A stretch of DNA of 63,461 nt from an uncultured Bacilli bacterium (GTDB taxonomy: Bacteria > Bacillota_I > Bacilli_A > RF39 > UBA660), in the NCBI GenBank assembly GCA_944350495.1, contig CALVOZ010000004.1, positions 141,564-205,024 on the forward strand, written 5' to 3'. Position numbers and translations under genes: made by a program. This document shows positions 20,422 through 29,308 of this stretch, piece after piece; the stretch's first letter is position 1; every line of letters starts with the position of its first letter. The notes under the pieces were generated by a model, which saw nothing but the letters and a program-made list of their open reading frames with translations, ran no database searches and had not been told where the DNA came from.

Positions 20422-21366
20422 ATGATTGAAAAAATAGAGCAAAACTTTAATAATAATGATAATCAATTAATTATTAGTGAATTAAAAAAACGTTACCAAT
20501 TATCTGATTTAGAGTACATATCTTTAATTGATATTTTAATTTATTACTACATTATTAGTGCTCATCCAAATACATTAAAAATAGGTAATGAAGTATGTGA
20601 ACTTATTTTAAGATATCGCGAAGAACTAAAGTTAAATCGAACACCTAACTTCTTTAAAGAAGCTTTAACTTTCATAATAAAACAAGAATTAAGTATTAAC
20701 TATGACTATACTATTAGAATTTTAAATGAACTGATACAAGAAGAATATGTTTTTCATAGTTTTAATGCCGCTTTTTACAATCAAATCAACGAAAAAGGAT
20801 TAATAGTTCAAGAAAAACCATGGAATTTAGATGAAATTGAAAACATTAGAAATATTTTTAAACAGCAAGGATATCAAAATATTTTTGGCTATTATCAAGG
20901 GCAAGCTAAAACACCTATTTTCTTTGCTAGCAGTTTAGTAACCTCTCCATATTATGGATTATCATCTCCTACTTTCTTTAGAAAATTTATTGAACATAAT
21001 TCCAATTTTTTTAATACTTTTTTAAATCGTGATTACGAGAGAGCATTAAAAAGTATACACATACTATGTCAAAATTTAAGTAATCCGAATAAGGAATACG
21101 TGCTAAATTTCTTTAATAAATATTGGAACGAATTTACTAATGGAGAATTACCATATGTTGCTATTTCGACTAGAAAAAGATTAGGTTTAGCAAGCAATAT
21201 TATTGCTTGCTATCCTAACGAATCTTTAGAGGAATATTATATTCGTTCTCTTTTAAGTCAAAGTAATTCTTCTGTTCACAACGATATAACCCGCGATAAA
21301 TTTGATTTATTTAGTTATGGCACTTTATCGCTTAAAAAGAAGCAAAAAGAAGTTAGCAAGCGCTAA
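20422..21366 (+). CDS. Hypothetical cytoplasmic protein
   Basis: 314 aa, not recognised. No signal peptide or membrane helix. Strongly charged and helical in the first 130 residues (LSDLEYISLIDILIYYYIIS, NYDYTIRILNELIQEEYVFH), then a Pro/Gly/aromatic-rich middle (FGYYQGQAKTPIFFASSLV) and a basic end (KKKQKEVSKR). Single-gene unit between two transcription units, with GTGATATC weak ribosome site and TATAAT-like box (20400-20405). Codon use matches the neighbours, so it is probably an old resident of this lineage. Confidence 0.6.
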   Translation: MIEKIEQNFNNNDNQLIISELKKRYQLSDLEYISLIDILIYYYIISAHPNTLKIGNEVCELILRYREELKLNRTPNFFKEALTFIIKQELSINYDYTIRILNELIQEEYVFHSFNAAFYNQINEKGLIVQEKPWNLDEIENIRNIFKQQGYQNIFGYYQGQAKTPIFFASSLVTSPYYGLSSPTFFRKFIEHNSNFFNTFLNRDYERALKSIHILCQNLSNPNKEYVLNFFNKYWNEFTNGELPYVAISTRKRLGLASNIIACYPNESLEEYYIRSLLSQSNSSVHNDITRDKFDLFSYGTLSLKKKQKEVSKR

Positions 21367-21452
21367 ACTTTTTTATAAATAAATATATTATCAGTCTTTA
21401 ACATATTGATTCATTTTATGTTATAATTTATGTATAGTAGAAGGGATTTTAT

Positions 21453-22571
21453 ATGATAGAATTTAAAAATGTTACTAAAAAATATAAAAATATAAAAATA
21501 TTAGACAATATTTCTTTTAAAATAGAAGAGAATAAAATCACTACTTTAATTGGCGAAAGCGGTTGTGGAAAAACAACCACATTAAAAATGATTAATCGTT
21601 TAATTGAGCCTACTAGTGGAGAAATATTGATTAATGGCCATAATATAAAAAAAGAAAATGTCATTAAATTAAGAAGAAACATTGGATACGTTATTCAGCA
21701 AACAGGATTGTTTTCACATATGACTATTAGAGAAAATATTGAAATTATTCCTAAATTGGAGAAAATGAATAAAGATAAAATCAATGAGCGTACATTAGAA
21801 ATGATGGAAATGGTAGGACTTAATGAAGAATATTTAGATAGATATCCTTCACAGTTGTCAGGTGGACAACAACAAAGAATTGGAATTGCTAGAGCTTTTG
21901 AAAATAATCCAAATATTATTTTGATGGATGAACCGTTCTCCGCTCTTGATCCTATTACTCGTTCATCACTACAGGAAGAACTAATTAAATTACAAGAATC
22001 TTATAAAAAGACAATTGTATTTGTAACACACGATATGGATGAAGCAATTAAAATATCTGATAAAATCGCTATTATGAATAAAGGAAAAATAATTCAGTAT
22101 GATACACCAGAACAAATATTAAAAAAACCTGCTAATGATTTTGTTAGAGATTTTGTTGGAAACAAAAGGATTTGGACTTCACCCGATTTAATAAAAGTTG
22201 AAGACATTATGATTCAAAATCCAATTACTTGTAAACCTACATCTTCTATCTTTTACTGTATAAATAAAATGAAAATGTCTAAGGTAGATACATTATTAAT
22301 TGTAGATAATAATAAAAAATTACTAGGAATATTATATGCAGAAATATTAACAACCGGTGATTACAGTGATAAAAAAGCAATTGATTTTATGGATACTGAT
22401 ATAATTACTACTACCCCTTCAGAATCAATAGTTGATGTACTAAAATTAGTTGATAAAAATAAATTATCAACAATGCCAGTTATCAATAAAAATGGTATTT
22501 TAAAAGGCCTAATTACTAGAAGTAGCTTAATTACTTCTTTAAGTCAACAATTTTTAGAGGAGGACAAATAA
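21453..22571 (+). CDS. ABC importer ATPase with CBS domains (OpuCA/EgtUA type)
   Basis: ATP-binding subunit for uptake of a quaternary-amine-type solute. 372 aa: Walker A GESGCGKTT, Q-loop, signature LSGGQQQRIGIARAF, Walker B IILMDEPFSALD, then two C-terminal CBS domains (VEDIMIQNPITC, IDFMDTDIITTTP) that in OpuA/OpuC relatives gate transport by ionic strength or nucleotides. Stop overlaps the start of the permease gene by one base. The pair architecture (ATPase-CBS plus fused permease/binding protein) is shared by choline/betaine and ergothioneine (EgtU) importers; the substrate is not resolved. Confidence 0.9.
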   Translation: MIEFKNVTKKYKNIKILDNISFKIEENKITTLIGESGCGKTTTLKMINRLIEPTSGEILINGHNIKKENVIKLRRNIGYVIQQTGLFSHMTIRENIEIIPKLEKMNKDKINERTLEMMEMVGLNEEYLDRYPSQLSGGQQQRIGIARAFENNPNIILMDEPFSALDPITRSSLQEELIKLQESYKKTIVFVTHDMDEAIKISDKIAIMNKGKIIQYDTPEQILKKPANDFVRDFVGNKRIWTSPDLIKVEDIMIQNPITCKPTSSIFYCINKMKMSKVDTLLIVDNNKKLLGILYAEILTTGDYSDKKAIDFMDTDIITTTPSESIVDVLKLVDKNKLSTMPVINKNGILKGLITRSSLITSLSQQFLEEDK

Positions 22572-24127
22572 TGGAATTAATAAATTATACAGTTGAAAAC
22601 TTTAATCAAATCCTAACTTTATTAATTGAACATATTGAACTTACTTTATTATCCGTTGGTTTAGCAATACTAATTGGGGTTCCAATAGGTATTATTATTA
22701 GTTATGTAAAAAAGCTAAGTAAACCTGTATTGGGTATTACTAATATTATTCAAGCTATTCCCTCTATGGCATTACTAGGATTTGTCATTCCTTTTTTAGG
22801 TATTGGTAGTAAACCTGCTATTATTATGGTAATTTTATATTCACTTTTACCTATTATAAAAAATACTTATACTGGTATTAATAATATATCACCACAAGTT
22901 ACAGAGGCTGCAACCGGAATTGGACTTACTAAATGGCAAGTTCTAACTAAAATTCAAATACCTCAAGCTTTACCTATGATTATGGCAGGGATCAGAATAT
23001 CAGCTGTAAGTGCTGTTGGTTTAATGACATTAGCTGCTTTTGTAGGTGCTGGAGGTTTAGGATATTTAGTATATGCAGGAATTCGCTCTGTTAACAACAT
23101 TCAAATATTAGCCGGCGCAATACCCGCTTGTTTTTTAGCACTACTTGTTGATTATATCGCATCAATCATTGAAGACTTAGTTACCCCTACAAATATCAAA
23201 AATAAAAAAAGTTCTAAAAAAACTAAAAAGTTTATTCTTTTTATCATTACTTGCCTAATAATTATATTACTTTCATATAATTTTATCAGTACTATGAAAA
23301 CTTCTAAAAACGAGACAATTACAATTGGTAGTATGGATTTTACTGAACAAGAAATTTTGTCTTATATGGTTAAATATTTAGTTGAAGAAAACACTGATAT
23401 TAAAGTTAATCAAAAATTATCTTTAGGATCCTCAACTATTGTTATGGGAGCTTTAAAAACCAATGATATTGATCTTTATATTGATTATACAGGTACAATA
23501 TATGGAAATATATTAAAGCATGATCCTACTTCAAATATTGAAGAAGTATACGACGTATGTCAAAAAGAATTAAAAGAACAATATAATTTGAATGTTTTAA
23601 CTGATTTAAATTTTAATAATACATACACTTTAACTGTTAGAAAAGATACAGCCGAAAAATATAACCTTAAAACAATTAGTGATTTAGCTTTAGTTGCTGA
23701 TGAATTAGTTTTTTCACCAACATTAACTTGTATGGAAAGGCAAGATTGTTGGTTAGGTGTTAAAGAACACTACGGCATTAAATTTGAAGAAATCATTCCT
23801 ATTGATGGAGCGCCAAGATATACAGCTTTAATGAATAAAGAAAGCGATGTTATTGATGCTTACTCAACTGATGGTTTGATTGAAAAATTTAATTTAGTAG
23901 TATTAGAAGATGATAAACAATTCTTTTTACCATATCAAGCTGTTCCAATTGTAAATAATCGAATTATAAAAGAATATCCAGAAGTTGAAGCGCAATTAAC
24001 TATCTTAAGTGAGCACTTAAATGATGAAACAATGCGAGCTTTAAATTATCAAGTTGATGAAGAAGGAAAAACACCAAGTAAGGTTGCTAAAGACTTCTTA
24101 ATTGCTCAAGGATTAATAAAAAAATAA
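22571..24127 (+). CDS. Fused ABC permease and substrate-binding protein (OpuB/EgtUBC type)
   Basis: 518 aa. Residues 1-210 are a membrane permease with the EAA-type loop (EAATGIGLTKWQVLTKIQIP); one more helix (FILFIITCLIIILLSY) leads to an extracellular OpuAC-like binding domain (TIGSMDFTEQEILSYMV ... DLYIDYTGTIYG ... GAPRYTALMNKESDVIDAYS). This fusion fits choline, glycine betaine or ergothioneine import in Bacillota. The binding-pocket aromatics cannot be assigned by eye. Forms a two-gene operon with the ATPase and ends at a convergent terminator shared with spo0A. Confidence 0.88.
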   Translation: MELINYTVENFNQILTLLIEHIELTLLSVGLAILIGVPIGIIISYVKKLSKPVLGITNIIQAIPSMALLGFVIPFLGIGSKPAIIMVILYSLLPIIKNTYTGINNISPQVTEAATGIGLTKWQVLTKIQIPQALPMIMAGIRISAVSAVGLMTLAAFVGAGGLGYLVYAGIRSVNNIQILAGAIPACFLALLVDYIASIIEDLVTPTNIKNKKSSKKTKKFILFIITCLIIILLSYNFISTMKTSKNETITIGSMDFTEQEILSYMVKYLVEENTDIKVNQKLSLGSSTIVMGALKTNDIDLYIDYTGTIYGNILKHDPTSNIEEVYDVCQKELKEQYNLNVLTDLNFNNTYTLTVRKDTAEKYNLKTISDLALVADELVFSPTLTCMERQDCWLGVKEHYGIKFEEIIPIDGAPRYTALMNKESDVIDAYSTDGLIEKFNLVVLEDDKQFFLPYQAVPIVNNRIIKEYPEVEAQLTILSEHLNDETMRALNYQVDEEGKTPSKVAKDFLIAQGLIKK

Positions 24128-24141
24128 CACTAATTTATATT

Positions 24142-24175
24142 AAAGGATTGCCATTTATAAAAAGCAATCCTTTTA
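24142..24175. terminator. Bidirectional terminator between the ABC importer and spo0A
   Basis: Ten-bp inverted repeat AAAGGATTGC / GCAATCCTTT with a T run on the plus side and A/T-rich tract on the other. It lies between the convergent ends of the fused permease gene and spo0A. Confidence 0.8.
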
Positions 24176-24188
24176 ATTTTAATATAAA

Positions 24189-24956
24189 TCATTTTAAAAT
24201 CTTATGGTTATCCAGTCTTAATTTATCAGCTATAGTCACAATAAATTCTGAATTAGTTGGTTTTGCTTTATCAATATCGACACTATGTCCAAATATTTCT
24301 TCCATCATATCCCAACTTCCACGATTCCAACTCACTTCAATAGCATGTCTAATTGCTCTTTCTACTCGTGATACAGTTGTTTCAAACTTATTAGCTAATT
24401 CAGGATAAAGTTCTTTAGTAATGCCACCAATTATCTCAGGTCGCTCATATACTATACCAATTCCTTCTCTTATATATTGATATCCTTTAATATGGGATGG
24501 TATTCCTAATTCATGCAATATTTTAGTAATTGATACTTGCAAATTATTATAGCTGATATCAATGCTTCGTTGTTCCCTTTCCCTTTTGCACACTGCTAAT
24601 ATTCTTTTTTCTAAGTCATCTAAATCAAAAGGCTTTAAAATATAATAATCAACACCATATTCTGATACTTCTCTAATAGCATCCATTGCATTATAACTAG
24701 TAGCAACTATAACACTTTTAGTAATATTCTTTTCTTTCATTGATTCTAATACATACATTCCATCTTTATTAGGCATTATTAAGTCCAAGATAATTAAGTC
24801 AAAATTATCTTTTTCTTTTTCTATTATATCAAATCCTTCTTTGCCATCATAAGCTTTAAATGTTACTTCTATTTCATTACTTTTACTAAAATACTCCGAT
24901 ACTGCTTCAATTAAACTAATATTATCATCTATCATTAATAGTTTTATTTTGTTCAT
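24189..24956 (-). CDS. spo0A: Sporulation master regulator Spo0A
   Basis: Response regulator that, when phosphorylated, switches cells to sporulation. 255 aa: receiver domain with acidic pocket MIDDN, phospho-acceptor Asp58 (IILDLIMP), switch Thr/Ser (VATSYN) and Lys (LKPFD); then the Spo0A DNA-binding domain with the near-invariant stretch [20 protein letters not shown] and [18 protein letters not shown]. The match to Spo0A is unmistakable and shows that the lineage keeps at least the sporulation switch. Monocistronic with AGGAT ribosome site. A TGTCAAA (25002-25008, minus strand) upstream is one base off the 0A box and may mark autoregulation. Confidence 0.97.
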   Translation of the reverse strand: MNKIKLLMIDDNISLIEAVSEYFSKSNEIEVTFKAYDGKEGFDIIEKEKDNFDLIILDLIMPNKDGMYVLESMKEKNITKSVIVATSYNAMDAIREVSEYGVDYYILKPFDLDDLEKRILAVCKREREQRSIDISYNNLQVSITKILHELGIPSHIKGYQYIREGIGIVYERPEIIGGITKELYPELANKFETTVSRVERAIRHAIEVSWNRGSWDMMEEIFGHSVDIDKAKPTNSEFIVTIADKLRLDNHKILK

Positions 24957-25029
24957 ATATCCTCCATATTTTTTTCATTATAACTAAATTTTTAACAACA
25001 TTTTGACATAATATGTCGATAAATAAAAA

Positions 25030-25052
25030 AAGTTATTGATTTACAACAACTT
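25030..25052 (-). terminator. Terminator of the pgk-tpiA operon
   Basis: Stem AAGTTGTTG / CAATAACTT (one G-U pair) on the minus strand overlaps the tpiA stop codon and is followed by seven Ts. Confidence 0.65.
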
Positions 25053-25764
25053 CTATTATTTTATTAAATTTTTCTACACTATTGCTTGCTCCACCTACTA
25101 GATATCCATCAACATTAGGAATTTCATTTAATTTAGCAATATTGGCATCGTTGACACTACCTCCATATAATACTTTTAAATTAAATCCACAAATAGCACT
25201 TACAATATCTTTGATAAACGCAATAGTGTCTTCTATTTCTGAATTAGTAGGAACTTTACCTGTTCCTATAGCCCATACTGGTTCATAAGCAACTATAATT
25301 TTTTTGTTATTAGCAATATCTAAGCCCTTCAATGCAGTTGTTAACTGCTTTTTTAATACTTTATATGTCTTTAAAGCTTCTCTTTCTTCTAATGTCTCAC
25401 CAACACATAAAATTATTTTTACTTTTTCTTGAAGTGCTAATTCAACTTTTCTTCTAACAACTTCATCAGTTTCATGATAATAAGCACGTCTTTCACTATG
25501 TCCAATAATTGCATAATCAATCTTCATACTTGCTACTTGTTTTATAGATATTTCACCAGTATATGCTCCTAAATCTGTAGCTGCAATATTTTGAATTCCA
25601 CATTTATAACTTTTACCTACAAAATATGGTAAGTATAAGCTACTTGGGCAGAATACAACTTGTTCATTATAATTTTTTTTATCTATTTCTTTAACATATT
25701 TATTAATCTCACTAGCTGTAAGATTCATTTTCATATTTCCAACAACCAACTTTTTATTTTCCAT
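25033..25764 (-). CDS. tpiA: Triosephosphate isomerase
   Basis: Interconverts dihydroxyacetone phosphate and glyceraldehyde 3-phosphate in glycolysis. 243 aa with GNMKMN (substrate Asn/Lys), IIGHSERR (catalytic His), AYEPVWAIGTG (catalytic Glu in YEPVW) and the phosphate-binding LYGGSVND / VGGAS. Normal length. The start overlaps the end of the glycosyltransferase gene by 11 bases; it is the last gene of the operon begun by pgk. Confidence 0.98.
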   Translation of the reverse strand: MENKKLVVGNMKMNLTASEINKYVKEIDKKNYNEQVVFCPSSLYLPYFVGKSYKCGIQNIAATDLGAYTGEISIKQVASMKIDYAIIGHSERRAYYHETDEVVRRKVELALQEKVKIILCVGETLEEREALKTYKVLKKQLTTALKGLDIANNKKIIVAYEPVWAIGTGKVPTNSEIEDTIAFIKDIVSAICGFNLKVLYGGSVNDANIAKLNEIPNVDGYLVGGASNSVEKFNKIIEVVVNQ

Positions 25765-27007
25765 TTAATCCTCGCTTTGCTACATTCTTCATTCTTGAGA
25801 AGAATGATTTATTTTCTTTTGGAGTGTCATTATTAGGTCTTCCGCCTAATGCAGTATAGTAAACATCAAGTATTTTTTCAGCATAATATTTAGAAGAATG
25901 AGACTCACCTTGAATACGCGCTTGCCTACTTAATCTTTCATAAACTTTACGATCTGTCATAATTTTCTTAATATATTTACGATAATCTTTTTTATCTTTA
26001 AATAAGTATCCATTTAAATCATGAACAACAACATCTCTAAATGCATCATCATCATAGGCAACTACCGGAATGGAGGCAGCCATTGCTTCTAGAACTGTTA
26101 AACCTTGTGTTTCAGTATGCGATGCAGTAACAAATACATTAGGTATTTGATAATATTTATGAATTTGATCCCATGGAATCTTTCCCGTAAATATAACATT
26201 ATTTGCAATACCTAATTTACGAGCCTGCTTTTTAAAAAATTCAATATCAGGACCATCACCAATAATAATTAATTTACAATTTGGATTTTCTCTAACTAAA
26301 TTTGCTTGACAATCTATTAAGAAAGTAACATTCTTTTCTGCAGCTAGACGTCCAACAAACAACAATACAAAATCGTCTTTTTTTACACCCAATTCTTTCC
26401 GTATTTCATTAACTTCTTCTTGCTCGTTATTTTCTTTATAAAATCTTTCTACTTCAATACCAGTTGGTACAATATGAATATTACGTTCATATTCATATTT
26501 TTCCTTAAATAAATTATATGTTTTTTTAGTCGGAACAATCAATTCATTAACTGTTTTATCACAGTAAAAATTTGTTAAATATTCAACTATTTTTTTACTT
26601 GGGGCATCAAAATAACCTTTAGTAATATAATGAATATAATCTTCATACATCGTATGATATGTGTGAACTATTGGAATATCTAACTGTTTAGCCATAATGC
26701 GGGCAAATGTTCCAACCCCAAATTCCGTATGTGAATGGATTATATCCAAATTCCAACTTTTAATTTTGCTTACAGCTTTAATTGGATAAATACCTGTTAG
26801 ACGATAATCATATATTCCAATTGGAATACCTGGTAATCTAATTATTCTTTCATCATCTGAAAAATTATAATGTAAATCTTCTGGATTTACTGTTACTATA
26901 AATACTTCATGTCCTAATTTAATTAAAGCATTTTCTAGCATAGCAATACTAGTAGATACACCATTAATAAATGGAGGATAAGTATCTGTAAATATACCAA
27001 TTCTCAT
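25754..27007 (-). CDS. GT4-family glycosyltransferase, probably diacylglycerol glucosyltransferase
   Basis: 417 aa GT-B fold enzyme: N-terminal MRIGIFTDTYPPFINGVSTS, donor-binding half with FVGRLAAEKN and the E-x7-E motif (TETQGLTVLEAMAASIPVV). It closely resembles the 1,2-diacylglycerol 3-glucosyltransferases of Mollicutes and low-GC Bacillota, which start glycolipid and lipoteichoic acid anchor synthesis on the inner membrane face. A basic C-terminus (FFSRMKNVAKRGLNGK) may bind membrane. It overlaps the flippase-like gene by one base and tpiA by 11, so the three are one operon. Donor and acceptor are inferred from family only. Confidence 0.85.
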   Translation of the reverse strand: MRIGIFTDTYPPFINGVSTSIAMLENALIKLGHEVFIVTVNPEDLHYNFSDDERIIRLPGIPIGIYDYRLTGIYPIKAVSKIKSWNLDIIHSHTEFGVGTFARIMAKQLDIPIVHTYHTMYEDYIHYITKGYFDAPSKKIVEYLTNFYCDKTVNELIVPTKKTYNLFKEKYEYERNIHIVPTGIEVERFYKENNEQEEVNEIRKELGVKKDDFVLLFVGRLAAEKNVTFLIDCQANLVRENPNCKLIIIGDGPDIEFFKKQARKLGIANNVIFTGKIPWDQIHKYYQIPNVFVTASHTETQGLTVLEAMAASIPVVAYDDDAFRDVVVHDLNGYLFKDKKDYRKYIKKIMTDRKVYERLSRQARIQGESHSSKYYAEKILDVYYTALGGRPNNDTPKENKSFFSRMKNVAKRGLNGK

Positions 27008-28014
27008 TAATCCACCTTCTTCATATTAAGAGCGATTGCTCCGACAATCATTCCAAAATAATATGTTACAAATCGCCATAATAGCATAATAGCCATTAAT
27101 TTTGAGCCCGTAATAAACGTTCCATAGAAAGAAACAAAACCATACTCTAAACCACCACTTCCGCCAGGCATTGGCACAAAAGAGCCAATTAACATAACGT
27201 AAGCACTAGTTATAATTGCAGTAAATAAATCAAAACTTACACAATCTCCCGTAGCACATAGCAATATATAAGGTATTGAATATAGACAAGCTAAGGCAAT
27301 TAAATTACATAATATCGTTGCTGCAAAATGCCATTTGTTACTTAATAAAGTTTTAGCACTACTATGGAAATTATTAATATATTCATCCCACTCTTTTAAC
27401 TTTTTCTCTTTATCTTTAACTAATTTTAATTTTGTTAATATTTTAATCCCCAAATGAACAAACTTTTTATTCATTTTACGACTAAAAGCAACAATGAATA
27501 AAATAACTATAACCAATAAGTTAATAATAAAACCTAAAGTAATTAATCTACTTAATAAGGAACTTCTAGGAAATAAACCTAAAAGGCGATTACTTACAAC
27601 TGCAACACACCCCATAAATACCATCGCAATTTGATATACTATAAAGTTTTGAATAATAATACTAGTTGCTGTTGTACCACTGATACCATCCTTAATTAAA
27701 TGATATACTTGATAAGGTTGCCCTCCAGTTGCGAAAGGTGTAATAGCATTAAAGAATTGCGTCCTAATCATCATTTGAAGAGAGCTCCAGTACGTTACTT
27801 TTCGCTTAAATTCTTTTGTAAAAATACTAACAGCTTTACTTCTTAATAACCAATAAAATATAACCATTAAGAATGCTATTACAAGATACCAAACATTAAT
27901 ATTAACTATTTGATCAATTATACTACTAAAATCGTCTTTTAAAGAGAAGTAAAGTACTACTATTGTTACAAAGACAAGTAATAGTACATTAATTTTACTT
28001 TTAAATTTTTTCAT
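27007..28014 (-). CDS. Membrane protein of the lysyl-PG synthase/UPF0104 (YbhN) family
   Basis: 335 aa with about eight helices, family-typical ATGGQPYQVYHL and FVPMPGGSGGLEYGF motifs. Members span the flippase-like half of MprF or act as lipid or glycolipid translocases. Its place directly before the glycolipid glycosyltransferase (one-base overlap) suggests a role in moving or handling that lipid. It follows pgk by one base. No synthase domain is attached, so it is not MprF itself. Confidence 0.8.
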   Translation of the reverse strand: MKKFKSKINVLLLVFVTIVVLYFSLKDDFSSIIDQIVNINVWYLVIAFLMVIFYWLLRSKAVSIFTKEFKRKVTYWSSLQMMIRTQFFNAITPFATGGQPYQVYHLIKDGISGTTATSIIIQNFIVYQIAMVFMGCVAVVSNRLLGLFPRSSLLSRLITLGFIINLLVIVILFIVAFSRKMNKKFVHLGIKILTKLKLVKDKEKKLKEWDEYINNFHSSAKTLLSNKWHFAATILCNLIALACLYSIPYILLCATGDCVSFDLFTAIITSAYVMLIGSFVPMPGGSGGLEYGFVSFYGTFITGSKLMAIMLLWRFVTYYFGMIVGAIALNMKKVD

Positions 28015-28015
28015 A

Positions 28016-29209
28016 TTATGATTCCATCATAATTGCAATTCCAGGTAATTCCTTACCAGCTAATAACTCAAGTGATGCTCCACCACCTGTTGATATATGA
28101 GTGAAACTTTCTTTATAACCAAATTCAATTGCAGCAGCAGCAGTATCTCCACCACCTATAATAGTTGTAACACCATTCTTAGTTAATTCAGCTAATACTT
28201 TACATAAAACTTTCGTTCCATCAGCAAACTTCTCATATTCAAAAGCACCTAATGGTCCATTCCATACAATAGTTTTACTTTCTTCAATATATTTTCCAAA
28301 TAAATTAAATGTTAGCATACTTAAATCTAAGCCCATTTCATCTTCATGAATATCAGATACTTGACAAGCTCTAATATTAGTGTCATTACTTAATTCTTTA
28401 CCGCAAACACAGTCCAATGGTAAAATTATCTTCTCAGGATATTTCTCTAACATTTCTTTACAGAAACCAATAAATTCTTCCTCTAATAAAGATTTACCGA
28501 CTTCATATCCTTGCGCTTTTAAGAATGTAAACATCATTCCTCCACCAATTAAGATATGATCAGCAGTTTCTACTAAATGTTTAATTACTTCAATTTTATC
28601 ACTAACTTTAGAACCACCAAGTATTACTGTATAAGGTCTTACTGGATTATTAGTTACTTTATCAAAGGCTTCTAATTCTTCCTCAATTAAAAATCCTACA
28701 CCATTAGGTAAAATACTAGCAATTCCCACATTAGAAGCATGCGCACGATGTGCAGTACCAAATGCGTCATTAATATATATATCACCTAATGATGCCCAAT
28801 ATTTTCCTAATTCAGGGTCATTTTTACTTTCCTTTTTACCTTCTAAATCTTCAAAGCGAGTGTTTTGCATTAATAAAACGTCGCCATTTTGTAAATTATT
28901 AATAGCACTTTCTAGTTCTTCACCTCTAGTAGCATTAACAAATATAACTTCTTTATTAATTAATTCTGCAAGTCTTCTACTAACTGGTTCTAAATTATTT
29001 TTTACCAAATCAGCTTCCTCTTTAACTCTTCCTAAATGCGACATTAAAATTACTTTTGCTCTGTGCTCTATCGCATAATTGATAGTCCTTAAACTTTCTA
29101 CAATACGATTATCATCTTTGATAATTCCATCTTTAATTGGTACATTAAAATCAACACGAATGATTACTTTTTTTCCTTCTAAATCATAATCTCTAATTGT
29201 TTTTTTCAT
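28016..29209 (-). CDS. pgk: Phosphoglycerate kinase
   Basis: Transfers phosphate from 1,3-bisphosphoglycerate to ADP in glycolysis. 397 aa with the family signature VIIRVDFNVPIKDG near the N-terminus, substrate-binding SHLGR, DAFGTAHRAHAS, nucleotide-binding ILGGSKVSDKIEVI, and the C-terminal IGGGDTAAA and STGGGASLE. First gene of an operon with the flippase-like, glycosyltransferase and tpiA genes, behind a good promoter. AGGAGG ribosome site. Confidence 0.98.
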   Translation of the reverse strand: MKKTIRDYDLEGKKVIIRVDFNVPIKDGIIKDDNRIVESLRTINYAIEHRAKVILMSHLGRVKEEADLVKNNLEPVSRRLAELINKEVIFVNATRGEELESAINNLQNGDVLLMQNTRFEDLEGKKESKNDPELGKYWASLGDIYINDAFGTAHRAHASNVGIASILPNGVGFLIEEELEAFDKVTNNPVRPYTVILGGSKVSDKIEVIKHLVETADHILIGGGMMFTFLKAQGYEVGKSLLEEEFIGFCKEMLEKYPEKIILPLDCVCGKELSNDTNIRACQVSDIHEDEMGLDLSMLTFNLFGKYIEESKTIVWNGPLGAFEYEKFADGTKVLCKVLAELTKNGVTTIIGGGDTAAAAIEFGYKESFTHISTGGGASLELLAGKELPGIAIMMES

Positions 29210-29238
29210 TTGTTCCTCCTATTATCACTTCATCTTAT

Positions 29239-29267
29239 ATTTTACTATAAAATACTCATTTATACAA
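29239..29267 (-). promoter_or_regulatory. Promoter of the pgk operon
   Basis: On the minus strand TTGTAT (29262-29267), a 17-base spacer and TAAAAT (29239-29244), about 30 bases before pgk. Confidence 0.7.
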
Positions 29268-29277
29268 TAAAATAAAA

Positions 29278-29299
29278 GAGACTACTGTCAAATAGTCTC
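29278..29299 (-). terminator. Terminator upstream of pgk
   Basis: Inverted repeat GAGACTA / TAGTCTC with an eight-base loop and a T-rich tract on the minus strand; ends the transcript of the gene at 29309-30370. Confidence 0.75.
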
Positions 29300-29308
29300 A
29301 CGTCTACT

